Positions 1 to 13,900 of a DNA stretch of 64,000 nt are shown here, piece by piece (positions within the stretch are counted from its first letter, which is position 1; every line of letters starts with the position of its first letter). The notes beneath the pieces were generated by a model that saw only the letters and a program-made list of their open reading frames with translations, did no database searches and had not been told where the DNA came from. The translations under genes and the position numbers were made by a program. This stretch comes from Patiria miniata (Eukaryota > Echinodermata > Asteroidea > Valvatida > Asterinidae): NCBI RefSeq assembly GCF_015706575.1, contig NW_024037051.1:17565153-17629152 (forward strand), in the 5' to 3' direction.

Positions 1-2920
1 TAGTTTGTCAAAATCCATCCATGTAAAGATACCTTTAGACCGCGACTCATGAGAGCCAGGTCGGCTGGCGCTGACAGCCCTTGCTATGGGACTTACTGCA
101 CAAAACGAAACTCGGGGCATCATGCACCTACGTCTGGGGCTCACTCCAAAAGTTTCAAATCTGAAGCCTTGCAAATTTGTCAGCTATTTGGCCTATTCAT
201 CCGCTATCCACCAAGGTATAGTTTGTCAAAATCCATCCATGTTAAGATACCTTTAGACCGCGACTCATGAGAGCCAGGTCGGCTGGCGCTGACAGCCCTT
301 GCTATGGGACATACTGCACAAAAACGAAACTCGGGGCATCATGCACCTACGTCTGGGGCTCACTCCAAAAGTTTTAAAGTCTGAAGCCTTGCAAATTTGT
401 CAGCTTGTTGGCCTATTCATCGCTATCCACCAAGGTATAGTTTGTCAAAATCCATCCATGTTAAGATACCTTTAGACCGCGACTCATGAGAGCCATGTCG
501 GCTGGCGCTGACAGCCCTTGCTATGGGACTTACTGCACAAAAACGAAACTGGGGGCATCATGCACCTACGTTCGGGGCTCACTCCAAAAGTTTCAAGGTC
601 TGAAGCCTTGCAAATTTGTCAGCATTGTTGGCCTATTCATCCGCTATCCACCAAGGTATAGTTTGTCAAAATCCATATGTAAGGTACCTTTAGACCGCGA
701 CTCATGAGAGCCATGTCGGCTGGCGCTGACAGCCCTTGCTATGGGACTTACTGCACAAAAACGAAACTGGGGGCATCATGCACATACTTCTGGGGCTCAC
801 TCCAAAAGTTTCAGGCCTGAAGCCTTGCAATTTTGTCAGCTTGTTGGCCTATTCATCCGCTATCCACCAAGGTATAGTTTGTCAAAATCCATCCATGTAA
901 GATACCTTTAGTCCGCGAATCATGAGAGCCAGGTCGGCTGGCGCTGACAGCCCTTGCTATGGGACTTACTGCACAAAAACGAAACTCGGGGCATCATGCA
1001 CCTACGTCTGGGGCTCACTCCAAAAGTTTCAAATCTGAAGCCTTGCAAATTTGTCAGCATATTGGCCTATTCATCCGCTATCCACCAAGGTATAGTTTGT
1101 CAAAATCCATCCATGTTAAGATACCTTTAGACCGCGACTCATGAGAGCCATGTCGGCTGGCGCTGACAGCCCTTGCTATGGGACTTACTGCACAAAAACG
1201 AAACTGGGGGCATCATGCACCTACGTCTGGGGCTCACTCCAAAAGTTTCAAATCTGAAGCCTTGCAATTGTCAGCTTGTTGGCCTATTCATCCGCTATCC
1301 ACCAAGGTATAGTTTGTCAAAATCCATCCATGTTAAGATACCTTTAGACCGCGACTCATGAGAGCCATGTCGGCTGGCGCTGACAGCCCTTGCTATGGGA
1401 CTTACTGCACAAAAACGAAACTGGGGGCATCATGCACCTACGTCTGGGGCTCACTCCAAAAGTTTCAAATCTGAAGCCTTGCAAATTTGTCAGCATTGGC
1501 CTATTCATCCGCTATCCACCAAGGTATAGTTTGTCAAAAACCATCCATGTTAAGATACCTTTAGACCGCGACTCATGAGAGCCAGGTCGGCTGGCGCTGA
1601 CAGCCCTTGCTATGGGACATACTGCACAAAATCGAAACTGGGGCATCATGCACCTACGTCTGGGGCTCACTCCAAAAGTTTCAAGTCTGAAGCCTTGCAA
1701 ATTTGTCAGCTTGTTGGCCTATTCATCCGCTATCCACCAAGGTATAGTTTGTCAAAATCCATCCATGTTAAGATACCTTTAGACCGCGACTCATGAGAGC
1801 CATGTCGGCTGGCGCTGACAGCCCTTGCTATGGGACTTACTGCACAAAAACGAAACTGGGGGCATCATGCACCTACGTTCGGGGCTCACTCCAAAAGTTT
1901 CAAATCTGAAGCCTTGCAAATTTGTCAGCATGTTGGCCTATTCATTCGCTATCCACCAAGGTATAGTTTGTCAAAATCCATTATGTAAGGTACCTTTAGA
2001 CCGCGACTCATGAGAGCCATGTCGGCTGGCGCTGACAGCCCTTGCTATGGGACTTACTGCACAAAAACGAAACTGGGGGCATCATGCACCTACGTTTGGG
2101 GCTCACTCCAAAAGTTTCAGGTCTGAAGCCTTGCAATTTTGTCAGCTTGTTGCCTATTCATCCGCTATCCACCAAGGTATAGTTTGTCAAAATCCATCCA
2201 TGTTAAGATACCTTTAGACCGCGACTCATGAGAGCCAGGTCGGCTGGCGCTGACAGCCCTTGCTATGGGACTTACTGCACAAAAACGAAACTGGGGGCAT
2301 CATGCACCTACGTCTGGGGCTCACTCCAAAAGTTTCAAATCTGAAGCCTTGCAAATTTGTCAGCTTGTTGGCCTATTCATTCGCTATCCACCAAGGTATA
2401 GTTTGTCAAAATCCATCCATGTTAAGATACCTTTAGACCGCGACTCATGAGAGCCAGGTCGGCTGGCGCTGACAGCCCTTGCTATGGGACTTACTGCACA
2501 AAAACGAAACTCGGGGCATCATGCACCTACGTCTGGGGCTCACTCCAAAGTTTAAAGTCTGAAGCCTTGCAAATTTGTCAGCTTGTTGGCCTATTCATCC
2601 GCTATCCACCAAGGTATAGTTTGTCAAAATCATCCATCATTAAGATACCTTTAGACCGCGACTCATGAGAGCCATGTCGGCTGGCGCTGACAGCCCTTGC
2701 TATGGGACTTACTGCAAAAAAACGAAACTGGGGGCATCATGCACCTAACGTCTGGGGCTCACTCCAAAAGTTTCAAGTCTGAAGCCTTGCAAATTTGTCA
2801 GCTTGTTGGCCTATTCATCGCTATCCACCAAGGTATAGTTTGTCAAAATCCATCCATGTTAAGATACCTTTAGACCGCGACTCATGAGAGCCATGTCGGC
2901 TGGCGCTGACAGCCCTTGCT
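1..2920 (+). repeat. Family A, left segment, indel-rich
   Basis: About 13 monomers with many single-base length changes, mostly losses in the A-run before cgaaac, the G-run after aaact, and around the bases before ataccttt. Type order is partly readable: an m-like unit (agttttaaagtctg near 372), an n-like unit (gttcggggctc near 570), a g-like unit (cacatacttctgg near 780, aggcctgaag), then a d-like unit (cagcatattgg near 1058). The same m-n-g-d order is seen at 12088-12963. The indels put neighbouring units in different reading frames, against a coding role. Nothing but satellite is present. Confidence 0.9.
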
Positions 2921-5900
2921 ATGGGACTTACTGCAAAAAACGAAACTGGGGGCATCATGCACCTACGTCTGGGGCTCACTCCAAAAGTTTCAAAGTCTGA
3001 AGCCTTGCAAATTTGTCAGCATATTGGCCTATTCATCCGCTATCCACCAAGGTATAGTTTGTCAAAATCCATCTATGTTAAGGTACCTTTAGACCGCGAC
3101 TCATGAGAGCCAGGTCGGCTGGCGCTGACAGCCCTTGCTATGGGACTTACTGCACAAAAACGAAACTGGGGCAGGCACATGCACTACGTCTGGGGCTCAC
3201 TCCAAAAGTTTCAGGTCTGAAGCCTTGCATATTTGTCAGCTTGTTAGCCTATTCATCCGCTATCCACAAGGTATATTTGTCAAAATCCATCGATGTTAAG
3301 GTACCTTTAGACCGCGACTCATGAGAGCCAGGTCGGCTGGCGCTGACAGCCCTTGCTATGGGACATACTGCACAAAAACGAAACTGGGGGCATCATGCAC
3401 CTACGTCTGGGGCTCACTCCAAAAGTTTCAAATCTGAAGCCTTGCAAATTTGTCAGCTTGTTGGCCTATTCATTCGCTATCCACCAAGGTATAGTTTGTC
3501 AAAATCCATCCATGTTAAGATACCTTTAGACCGCGACTCATGAGAGCCAGGTCGGCTGGCGCTGACAGCCCTTGCTATGGGACATACTGCACAAAAACGA
3601 AACTCGGGGCATCATGCACCTACGTCTGGGGCTCACTCCAAAAGTTTCAAATCTGAAGCCTTGCAAATTTGTCAGCATATTGGCCTATTCATCCGCTATC
3701 CACCAAGGTATAGTTTGTCAAAATCCATCCATGTTAAGATACCTTTAGACCGCGACTCATGAGAGCCATGTCGGCTGGCGCTGACAGCCCTTGCTATGGG
3801 ACTTACTGCACAAAAACGAAACTGGGGGCATCATGCACCTACGTCTGGGGCTCACTCCAAAAGTTTAAAGTCTGAAGCCTTGCAAATTTGTCAGCTTGTT
3901 GGCCTATTCATCCGCTATCCACCAAGGTATAGTTTGTCAAAATCCATCCATGTTAAGATACCTTTAGACCGCGACTCATGAGAGCCATGTCGGCTGGCGC
4001 TGACAGCCCTTGCTATGGGACTTACTGCACAAAAACGAAACTGGGGGCATCATGCACCTACGTTCTGGGGCTCACTCCAAAAGTTTCAAATCTGAAGCCT
4101 TGCAAATTTGTCAGCATGTTGGCCTATTCATTCGCTATCCACCAAGGTATAGTTTGTCAAAATCCATCTATGTTAAGGTACCTTTAGACCGCGACTCATG
4201 AGAGCCATGTCGGCTGGCGCTGACAGCCCTTGCTATGGGACTTACTGCACAAAACGAAACTGGGGGCATCATGCACCTACGTCTGAGGCTCACTCCAAAA
4301 GTTTCAAGTCTGAAGCCTTGCAAATTTGTCAGCTTGTTGGCCTATTCATCCGCTATCCACCAAGGTATAGTTTGTCAAAATCCATCCATGTTAAGATACC
4401 TTTAGACCGCGACTCATGAGAGCCATGTCGGCTGGCGCTGACAGCCCATGCTATGGGACTTACTGCAAAAAACGAAACTGGGGGCATCATGCACCTACGT
4501 CTGGGGCTCACTCCAAAAGTTTCAAGTCTGAAGCCTTGCAAATTTGTCAGCTTGTTGGCCTATTCATCCGCTATCCACCAAGGTATAGTTTGTCAAAATC
4601 CATCCATGTTAAGATACCTTTAGACCGCGACTCATGAGAGCCATGTCGGCTGGCGCTGACAGCCCTTGCTATGGGACTTACTGCAAAAAACGAAACTGGG
4701 GGCATCATGCACCTACGTCTGAGGCTCACTCCAAAAGTTTCAAGTCTGAAGCCTTGCAAATTTGTCAGCATGTCGGCCTATTCATCCGCTATCCACCAAG
4801 GTATAGTTTGTCAAAATCCATCTATGTTAAGTACCTTTAGACCGCGACTCATGAGAGCCAGGTCGGCTGGCGCTGACAGCCCTTGCTATGGGACTTACTG
4901 CACAAAAACGAAACTGGGGGCATCATGCACCTACGTCTGGGGCTCACTCCAAAAGTTTCAGGTCTGAAGCCTTGCATATTTGTCAGCTTGTTGGCCTATT
5001 CATCCGCTATCCACCAAGGTATAGTTTGTCAAAATCCATCGATGTTAAGGTACCTTTAGACCGCGACTCATGAGAGCCAGGTCGGCTGGCGCTGACAGCC
5101 CTTGCTATGGGACATACTGCACAAAAACGAAACTGGGGGAATCATGCACCTACGTCTGGGGCTCACTCCAAAAGTTTCAAATCTGAAGCCTTGCAAATTT
5201 GTCAGCATGTTGGCCTATTCATTCGCTATCCACCAAGGTATAGTTTGTCAAAATCCATCCATGTTAAGATACCTTTAGACCGCGACTCATGAGAGCCAGG
5301 TCGGCTGGCGCTGACAGCCCTTGCTATGGGACACTGCACAAAAACGAAACTCGGGGCATCATGCACCTACGTCTGGGGCTCACTCCAAAAGTTTCAAATC
5401 TGAAGCCTTGCAAATTGGTCAGCATATTGGCCTATTCATCCGCTATCCACCAAGGTATAGTTTGTCAAAATCCATCCATGTTAAGATACCTTTAGACCGC
5501 GACTCATGAGAGCCAGGTCGGCTGGCGCTGACAGCCCTTGCTATGGGACATACTGCACAAAAACGAAACTCGGGGCATCATGCACCTACGTCTGGGGCTC
5601 ACTCAAAAGTTTAAAGTCTGAAGCCTTGCAAATTTGTCAGCTTGTTGGCATATTCATCCGCTATCCACCAAGGTATAGTTTGTCAAAATCCATCCATCAT
5701 AAGATACCTTTAGACCGCGACTCATGAGAGCCAGGTCGGCTGGCGCTGACAGCCCTTGCTATGGGACATACTGCACAAAAACGAAACTGGGGGCATCATG
5801 CACCTACGTTCGGGGCTCACTCCAAAAGTTTCAAATCTGAAGCCTTGCAAATTGTCAGCATGTTGGCCTATTCATTCGCTATCCACCAAGGTATAGTTTG

Positions 5901-6413
5901 TCAAAATCCATTATGTTAAGGTACCTTTAGACCGCGACTCATGAGAGCCATGTCGGCTGGCGCTGACAGCCCTTGCTATGGGACTTACTGCACAAAAACG
6001 AAACTGGGGGCATCATGCACGTACGTTTGGGCTCACTCCAAAGGTTTCAGGCCTGAAGCCTTGCAATTTTGTCAGCTTGTTGGCCTATTCATCCGCTATC
6101 CACCAAGGTATAGTTTGTCAAAATCCATCCATGTAAGATACCTTTAGACCGCGACTCATGAGAGCCAGGTCGGCTGGCGCTGACAGCCCTTGCTATGGGA
6201 CTTACTGCACAAAAACGAAACTGGGGGCATCATGCACCTACGTCTGGGGCTCACTCCAAAAGTTTCAAGTCTGAAGCCTTGCAAATTTGTCAGCTTGTTG
6301 GCCTATTCATCCGCTATCCACCAAGGTATAGTTTGTCAAAATCCATCCATGTTAAGATACCTTTAGACCGCGACTCATGAGAGCCATGTCGGCTGGCGCT
6401 GACAGCCCATGCT
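2921..6413 (+). repeat. Higher-order repeat: 8-monomer unit, two copies
   Basis: Two consecutive 8-monomer blocks, 2921-4670 (1750 bp) and 4671-6413 (1743 bp). Each begins with the order a-b-c-d. Type a has ctgcaaaaaacg in place of ctgcacaaaaacg; type b has gcatatttgtcag and ccatcgatgttaagg; type c has gggacatactgc (in the second copy also ggggaatcatg); type d has aaactcggggc with cagcatattgg. Both copies then carry a unit with gtttaaagtctg (3796 and 5543) and a unit with cagcatgttgg (4015 and 5761). The last two monomers match less well. A third a-b-c-d set starts at 6414. The blocks are diverged, so this is an old HOR. Confidence 0.8.
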
Positions 6414-9400
6414 ATGGGACTTACTGCAAAAAAACGAAACTGGGGGCATCATGCACCTACGTCTGAGGCTCACTCCAAAAGTTTCAAGTCTGAAGCCTTG
6501 CAAATTTGTCAGCATATTGGCCTATTCATCCGCTATCCACCAAGGTATAGTTTGTCAAAATCCATCTATGTTAAGGTATCTTTAGACCGCGACTCATGAG
6601 AGCCAGGTCGGCTGGCGCTGACAGCCCTTACTATGGGACTTACTGCACAAAAACGAAACTGGGGGCAACATGCACCTACGTCTGGGGCTCACTCCAAAAG
6701 TTTCAGGTCTGAAGCCTTGCATATTTGTCAGCTTGTTAGCCTATTCATCCGCTATCCACCAAGGTATAATTTGTCAAAATCCATCGATGTTAAGGTACCT
6801 TTAGACCGCGACTCATGAGAGCCAGGTCGGCTGGCGCTGACAGCCCTTGCTATGGGACATACTGCACAAAAACGAAACTGGGGGAATCATGCACCTACGT
6901 CTGGGGCTCACTCCAAAAGTTTCAAATCTGAAGCCTTGCAAATTTGTCAGCATGTTGGCCTATTCATTCGCTATCCACCAAGGTATAGTTTGTCAAAATC
7001 CATCCATGTTAAGATACTTTTAGACCGCGACTCATGAGAGCCAGGTCGGCTGGCGCTGACAGCCCTTGCTATGGGACATACTGCACAAAAACGAAACTCG
7101 GGGCATCATGCACCTACGTCTGGGGCTCACTCCAAAAGGTTCAAGTCTGAAGCCTTGCAAATTTGTCAGCATATTGGCCTATTCATCCGCTATCCACCAA
7201 GGTATAGTTTGTCAAAATCCATCTATGTTAAGGTACCTTTAGACCGCGACTCATGAGAGCCATGTCGGCTGGCGCTGACAGCCCTTGCTATGGGACTTAC
7301 TGCACAAAAACGAAACTGGGGGCATCATGCACATACTTCTGGGTCTCACTCCAAAAGTTTCAGGTCTGAAGCCTTGCAATTTTGTCAGCTTGTTGGCCTA
7401 TTCATCCGCTATCCACCAAGGTATAGTTTGTCAAAATCCATCCATGTTAAGATACCTTTAGACCGCGACTCATGAGAGCCAGGTCGGCTGGCGCTGACAG
7501 CCCTTGCTATGGGACATACTGCACAAAAACGAAACTGGGGGCATCATGCACATACGTCTGGGGCTCACTCCAAAAGTTTCAGGTCTGAAGCTATGCATAT
7601 TTGTCAGCTTGTTAGCCTATTCATCCGCTATCCACCAAGGTATAATTTGTCAAAATCCATCCATGTTAAGATACCTTTAGACCGCGACTCATGAGAGCCA
7701 TGTCGGCTGGCGCTAACAGCCCTTGCTATGGGACTTACTGCACAAAAACGAAACTGGGGGCATCATGCACATACTCTGGAGCTCACTCCAAAGGTTTCAG
7801 GCTTGAAGCCTTGCAATTTTGTCAGCTTGTTGGCCTATTCATCCGCTATCCACCAAGGTATAGTTTGTCAAAATCCATCTATGTTAAGGTACCTTTAGAC
7901 CGCGACTCATGAGAGCCATGTCGGCTGGCGCTGACAGCCCTTGCTATGGGACTTACTGCACAAAAACGAAACTGGGGGCATCATGCACCTACGTTGGGGC
8001 TCACTTCAAAAGTTTCAGGTCTGAAGCCTTGCATATTTGTCAGCTTGTTAGCCTATTCATCCGCTATCCACCAAGGTATAATTTGTCAAAATCCATCCAT
8101 GTTAAGATACCTTTAGACCGCGACTCATGAGAGCCAGGTCGGCTGGCGCTGACAGCCCTTGCTATGGGACTTACTGCACAAAAACGAAACTGGGGGCATC
8201 ATGCACCTACGTTTGGGTCTCACTCCAAAAGTTTCAGGTCTGAAGCCTTGCATATTTGTCAGCTTGTTAGCCTATTCATCCGCTATCCACCAAGGTATAA
8301 TTTGTCAAAATCCATCCATTTAAAGATACCTTTAGACCGCGACTCATGAGAGCCATGTCGGCTGGCGCTACAGCCCTTGCTATGGGACTTACTGCACAAA
8401 AACGAAACTGGGGGCATCATGCACATACTTCTGGGGCTCACTCCAAAGGTTTCAGGCCTGAAGCCTTGCAATTTGTCAGCTTGTTAGCCTATTCATCCGC
8501 TATCCACCAAGGTATAGTTTGTCAAAATCCATCCATGTTAAGGTACCTTTAGACCGCGACTCATGAGAGCCATGTCGGCTTCGCTGACAGCCCTTGCTAT
8601 GGGACTTACTGCACAAAATCGAAACTGGGGGCATCATGCACCTACGTCTGGGGTTCACTCCAAAAGTTTCAAGTCTGAAGCCTTGCAAATTTGTCAGCTT
8701 GTTGGCCTATTCATCCGCTATCCACCAAGGTATAGTTTGTCAAAATCCATCCATGTTAAGATACCTTTAGACCGCGACTCATGAGAGCCATGTCGGCTGG
8801 CGCTGACAGCCCTTGCTATGGGACTTACTGCAAAAAAACGAAACTGGGGGCATCATGCACCTACGTCTGAGGCTCACTCCAAAAGTTTCAAGTCTGAAGC
8901 CTTGCAAATTTGTCAGCATATTGGCCTATTCATCCGCTATCCACCAAGGTATAGTTTGTCAAAATCCATCTATGTTAAGGTACCTTTAGACCGCGACTCA
9001 TGAGAGCCAGGTCGGCTGGCGCTGACAGCCCTTGCTATGGGACTTACTGCACAAAACGAAACTGGGGGCATCATGCACCTACGTCTGGGGCTCACTCCAA
9101 AAGTTTCAGGTCTGAAGCCTTGCATATTTGTCAGCTTGTTGGCCTATTCATCCGCTATCCACCAAGGTATAATTTGTCAAAATCCATCGATGTTAAGGTA
9201 CCTTTAGACCGCGACTCATGAGAGCCAGGTCGGCTGGCGCTGACAGCCCTTGCTATGGGACATACTGCACAAAAACGAAACTGGGGGCATCATGCACCTA
9301 CGTCTGGGGCTCACTCCAAAAGTTTCAAATCTGAAGCCTTGCAAATTTGTCAGCATGTTGGCCTATTCATTCGCTATCCACCAAGGTATAGTTTGTCAAA

Positions 9401-10997
9401 ATCCATCCATGTTAAGATACTTTAGACCGCGACTCATGAGAGCCAGGTCGGCTGGCGCTGACACCCTTGCTATGGGACATACTGCACAAAAACGAAACTG
9501 GGGCATCATGCACCTACGTCTGGGGCTCACTCCAAAAGGTTCAAGTCTGAAGCCTTGCAAATTTGTCAGCATATTGGCCTATTCATCCGCTATCCACCAA
9601 GGTATAGTTTGTCAAAATCCATCTATGTTAAGGTACCTTTAGACCGCGACTCATGAGAGCCATGTCGGCTGGCGCTGACAGCCCTTGCTATGGGACTTAC
9701 TGCACAAAAACGAAACTGGGGGCATCATGCACCTACGTTGGGGCTCACTTCAAAAGTTTCAGGTCTGAAGCCTTGCATATTTGTCAGCTTGTTGCCTATT
9801 CATCCGCTATCCACCAAGGTATAGTTTGTCAAAATCCATCCATGTTAAGATACCTTTAGACCGCGACTCATGAGAGCCAGGTCGGCTGGCGCTGACAGCC
9901 CTTGCTATGGGACTTACTGCACAAAAACGAAAGCTGGGGCATCATGCACCTACGTTTGGGTCTCACTCCAAAAGTTTCAGGTCTGAAGCCTTGCATATTT
10001 GTCAGCTTGTTAGCCTATTCATCCGCTATCCACCAAGGTATAATTTGTCAAAATCCATCCATTTTAAGATACCTTTAGACCGCGACTCATGAGAGCCATG
10101 TCGGCTGGCGCTAACAGCCCTTGCTATGGGACTTACTGCACAAAAACGAAACTGGGGGCATCATGCACATACTTCTGGGGCTCACTCCAAAGGTTTCAGG
10201 CCTGAAGCCTTGCAATTTGTCAGCTTGTTAGCCTATTCATCCGCTATCCACCAAGGTATAGTTTGTCAAAATCCATCCATGTTAAGGTACCTTTAGACCG
10301 CGACTCATGAGAGCCATGTCGGCTGGCGCTGGCAGCCCTTGCTATGGGACTTACTGCACAAAATCGAAACTGGGGGCATCATGCACCTACGTCTGGGCTC
10401 ACTCCAAAAGTTTCAAGTCTGAAGCCTTGCAAATTTGTCAGCTTGTTGGCCTATTCATCCGCTATCCACCAAGGTATAGTTTGTCAAAATCCATCCATGT
10501 AAGATACCTTTAGACCGCGACTCATGAGAGCCAGGTCGGCTGGCGCTGACAGCCCTTGCTATGGGACTTACTGCACAAAAACGAAACTGGGGGCATCATG
10601 CACATACTTCTGGGCTCACTCCAAAAGTTTCAGGTCTGAAGCCTTGCAATTTTGTCAGCTTGTTGGCCTATTCATCCGCTATCCACCAAGGTATAGTTTG
10701 TCAAAATCCATCCATGTTAAGATACCTTTAGACCGCGACTCATGAGAGCCAGGTCGGCTGGCGCTGACAGCCCTTGCTATGGGACATACTGCACAAAAAC
10801 GAAACTGGGGGCATCATGCACATACTTCTGGGGCTCACTCCAAAAGTTTCAGGTCTGAAGCCTTGCAATTTTGTCAGCTTGTTGGCCTATTCATCCGCTA
10901 TCCACCAAGGTATAGTTTGTCAAAATCCATCCATGTTAAGATACCTTTAGACCGCGACTTATGAGAGCCAGGTCGGCTGGCGCTGACAGCCCTTGCT
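6414..10997 (+). repeat. Family A mosaic of a-b-c-d, x-y-z and e-f-g-h blocks
   Basis: Monomer order read by diagnostic bases: a b c d (6414-7289), x y z (7290-7908), e f g h (about 7909-8817), a b c d (8818-9652), e f g h (9653-10560), x x (10561-10997). Diagnostic marks: y has gaagctatgcatatttg (7588); z has gctaacagcc and ggcttgaag; e has cacttcaaaag (8003 and 9749); f has cgtttgggtctcac; g has aggcctgaag with cacatacttctgg; h has cacaaaatcgaaac. The second a-h run lacks the x-y-z insertion, so the two copies differ by about three monomers, as unequal exchange in register would give. Confidence 0.75.
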
Positions 10998-13900
10998 ATG
11001 GGACATACTGCACAAAAACGAAACTGGGGGCATCATGCACCTACGTCTGGGGCTCACTCCAAAAGTTTCAGGTCTGAAGCTATGCATATTTGTCAGCTTG
11101 TTAGCCTATTCATCCGCTATCCACCAAGGTATAATTTGTCAAAATCCATCCATGTTAAGATACCTTTAGACCGCGACTCATGAGAGCCATGTCGGCTGGC
11201 GCTAACAGCCCTTGCTATGGGACTTACTGCACAAAAACGAAACTGGGGGCATCATGCACATACTCTGGGGCTCACTCCAAAGGTTTCAGGCTTGAAGCCT
11301 TACAATTTTGTCAGCTTGTTGGCCTATTCATCCGCTATCCACCAAGGTATAGTTTGTCAAAATCCATCCATGTTAAGGTACCTTTAGACCGCGACTCATG
11401 AGAGCCATGTCGGCTGGCGCTGACAGCCCTTGCTATGGGACTTACTGCACAAAAACGAAACTGGGGCATCATGCACCTACGTCTGGGATCACCCAAAAGT
11501 TTCAGGTCTGAAGCCTTGCATATTTGTCAGCTTGTTAGCCTATTCATCCGCTATCCACCAAGGTATAATTTGTCAAAATCCATCCATGTTAAGATACCTT
11601 TAGACCGCGACTCATGAGAGCCAGGTCGGCTGGCGCTGACAGCCCTTGCTATGGGACTTACTGCACAAAAACGAAACTGGGGGCATCATGCACCTACGTT
11701 TGGGTCTCACTCCAAAAGTTTCAGGTCTGAAGCCTTGCATATTTGTCAGCTTGTTAGCCTATTCATTTGCTATCCACCAAGGTATAATTTGTCAAAATCC
11801 ATCCATTTTAAGATACCTTTAGACCGCGACTCATGAGAGCCATGTCGGCTGGCGCTGACAGCCCTTGCTATGGGACTTACTGCACAAAAACGAAACTGGG
11901 GGCATCATGCACATACCTCTGGGGCTCACTCCAAAGGTTTCAGGCTGAAGCCTTGCAATTTTGTCAGCTTGTTGGCCTATTCATCCGCTATCCACCAAGG
12001 TATAGTTTGTCAAAATCCATCCATGTTAAGGTACCTTTAGACCGCGACTCATGAGAGCCATGTCGGCTGGCGCTGACAGCCCTTGCTATGGGACATACTG
12101 CACAAAATCGAAACTCGGGGCATCATGCACCTACGTCTGGGGCTCACTCCAAAAGTTTAAAGTCTGAAGCCTTGCAAATTTGTCAGCTTGTTGGCATATT
12201 CATCCGCTATCCACCAAGGTATAGTTTGTCAAAATCCATCCATGTTAAGATACCTTTAGACCGCGACTCATGAGAGCCAGGTCGGCTGGCGCTGACAGCC
12301 CTTGCTATGGGACATTCTGCACAAAAACGAAACTGGGGGCATCATGCACCTACGTTCGGGGCTCACTCCAAAAGTTTCAAATCTGAAGCCTTGCAAATTT
12401 GTCAGCATGTTGGCCTATTCTTTCGCTATCCACCAAGGTATAGTTTGTCAAAATCCATCTATGTTAAGGTACCTTTAGACCGCGACTCATGAGAGCCGTG
12501 TCGGCTGGCGCTGACAGCCCTTGCTATGGGACTTACTGCACAAAAACGAAACTGGGGGCATCATGCACCTACGTCTGGGGCTCACTCCAAAGGTTTCAGG
12601 CCTGAAGCCTTGCAATTTTGTCAGCTTGTTGGCCTATTCATCCGCTATCCACCAAGGTATAGTTTGTCAAAATCCATCCATGTAAAGATACCTTTAGACC
12701 GCGACTCATGAGAGCCAGGTCGGCTGGCGCTGACAGCCCTTGCTATGGGACTTACTGCACAAAAACGAAACTCGGGGCATCATGCACCTACGTCTGGGGC
12801 TCACTCCAAAAGTTTCAAATCTGAAGCCTTGCAAATTTGTCAGCATATTGGCCTATTCATCCGCTATCCACCAAGGTATAGTTTGTCAAAATCCATCCAT
12901 GTTAAGATACCTTTAGACCGCGACTCATGAGAGCCAGGTCGGCTGGCGCTGACAGCCCTTGCTATGGGACTTACTGCACAAAAACGAAACTGGGGGCATC
13001 ATGCACATACTTCTGGGGCTCACTCCAAAAGTTTCAGAGTCTGAAGCCTTGCAATTTTGTCAGCTTGTTGGCATATTCATCCGCTATCCACCAAGGTATA
13101 GTTTGTCAAAATCCATCCATGTAAAGATACCTTTAGTCCGCGACTCATGAGAGCCAGGTCGGCTGGCGCTGACAGCCCTTGCTATGGGACTTACTGCACA
13201 AAAACGAAACTCGGGGCATCATGCACCTACGTCTGGGGCTCACTCCAAAAGTTTCAAATCTGAAGCCTTGCAAATTGGTCAGCATATTGGCCTATTCATC
13301 CGCTATCCACCAAGGTATAGTTTGTCAAAATCCATCCATGTTAAGATACCTTTAGACCGCGACTCATGAGAGCCAGGTCGGCTGGCGCTGACAGCCCTTG
13401 CTATGGGACATACTGCACAAAATCGAAACTCGGGGCATCATGCACCTACGTCTGGGGCTCACTCCAAAAGTTTAAAGTCTGAAGCCTTGCAAATTTGTCA
13501 GCTTGTTGGCCTATTCATCCGCTATCCACCAAGGTATAGTTTGTCAAAATCCATCTATCATAAGATACCTTTAGACCGCGACTCATGAGAGCCAGGTCGG
13601 CTGGCGCTGACAGCCCTTGCTATGGGACATACTGCACAAAAACGAAACTGGGGGCATCATGCACCTACGTTCGAGGCTCACTCCAAAAGTTTCAAATCTG
13701 AAGCCTTGCAAATTTGTCAGCATGTTGGCCTATTCATTCGCTATCCACCAAGGTATAGTTTGTCAAAATCCATTTATGTTAAGGTACCTTTAGACCGCGA
13801 CTCATGAGAGCCATGTCGGCTCGCGCTGACAGCCCTTGCTATGGGACTTACTGCACAAAAACGAAACTGGGGGCATCATGCACCTACGTTTGGGGCTCAC

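Noticed and set aside
1512-8688. Minus-strand open frames of 62-66 codons
   Set aside because: They are the reverse-strand shadow of the same repeat and appear only in units where a stop happens to be lost.
7138-9548. Pol III B-box-like ggttcaagtct in two monomers (7138 and 9538)
   Set aside because: It arises from a single variant base in one monomer type, has no paired A box at proper spacing, and no tRNA cloverleaf can be drawn.
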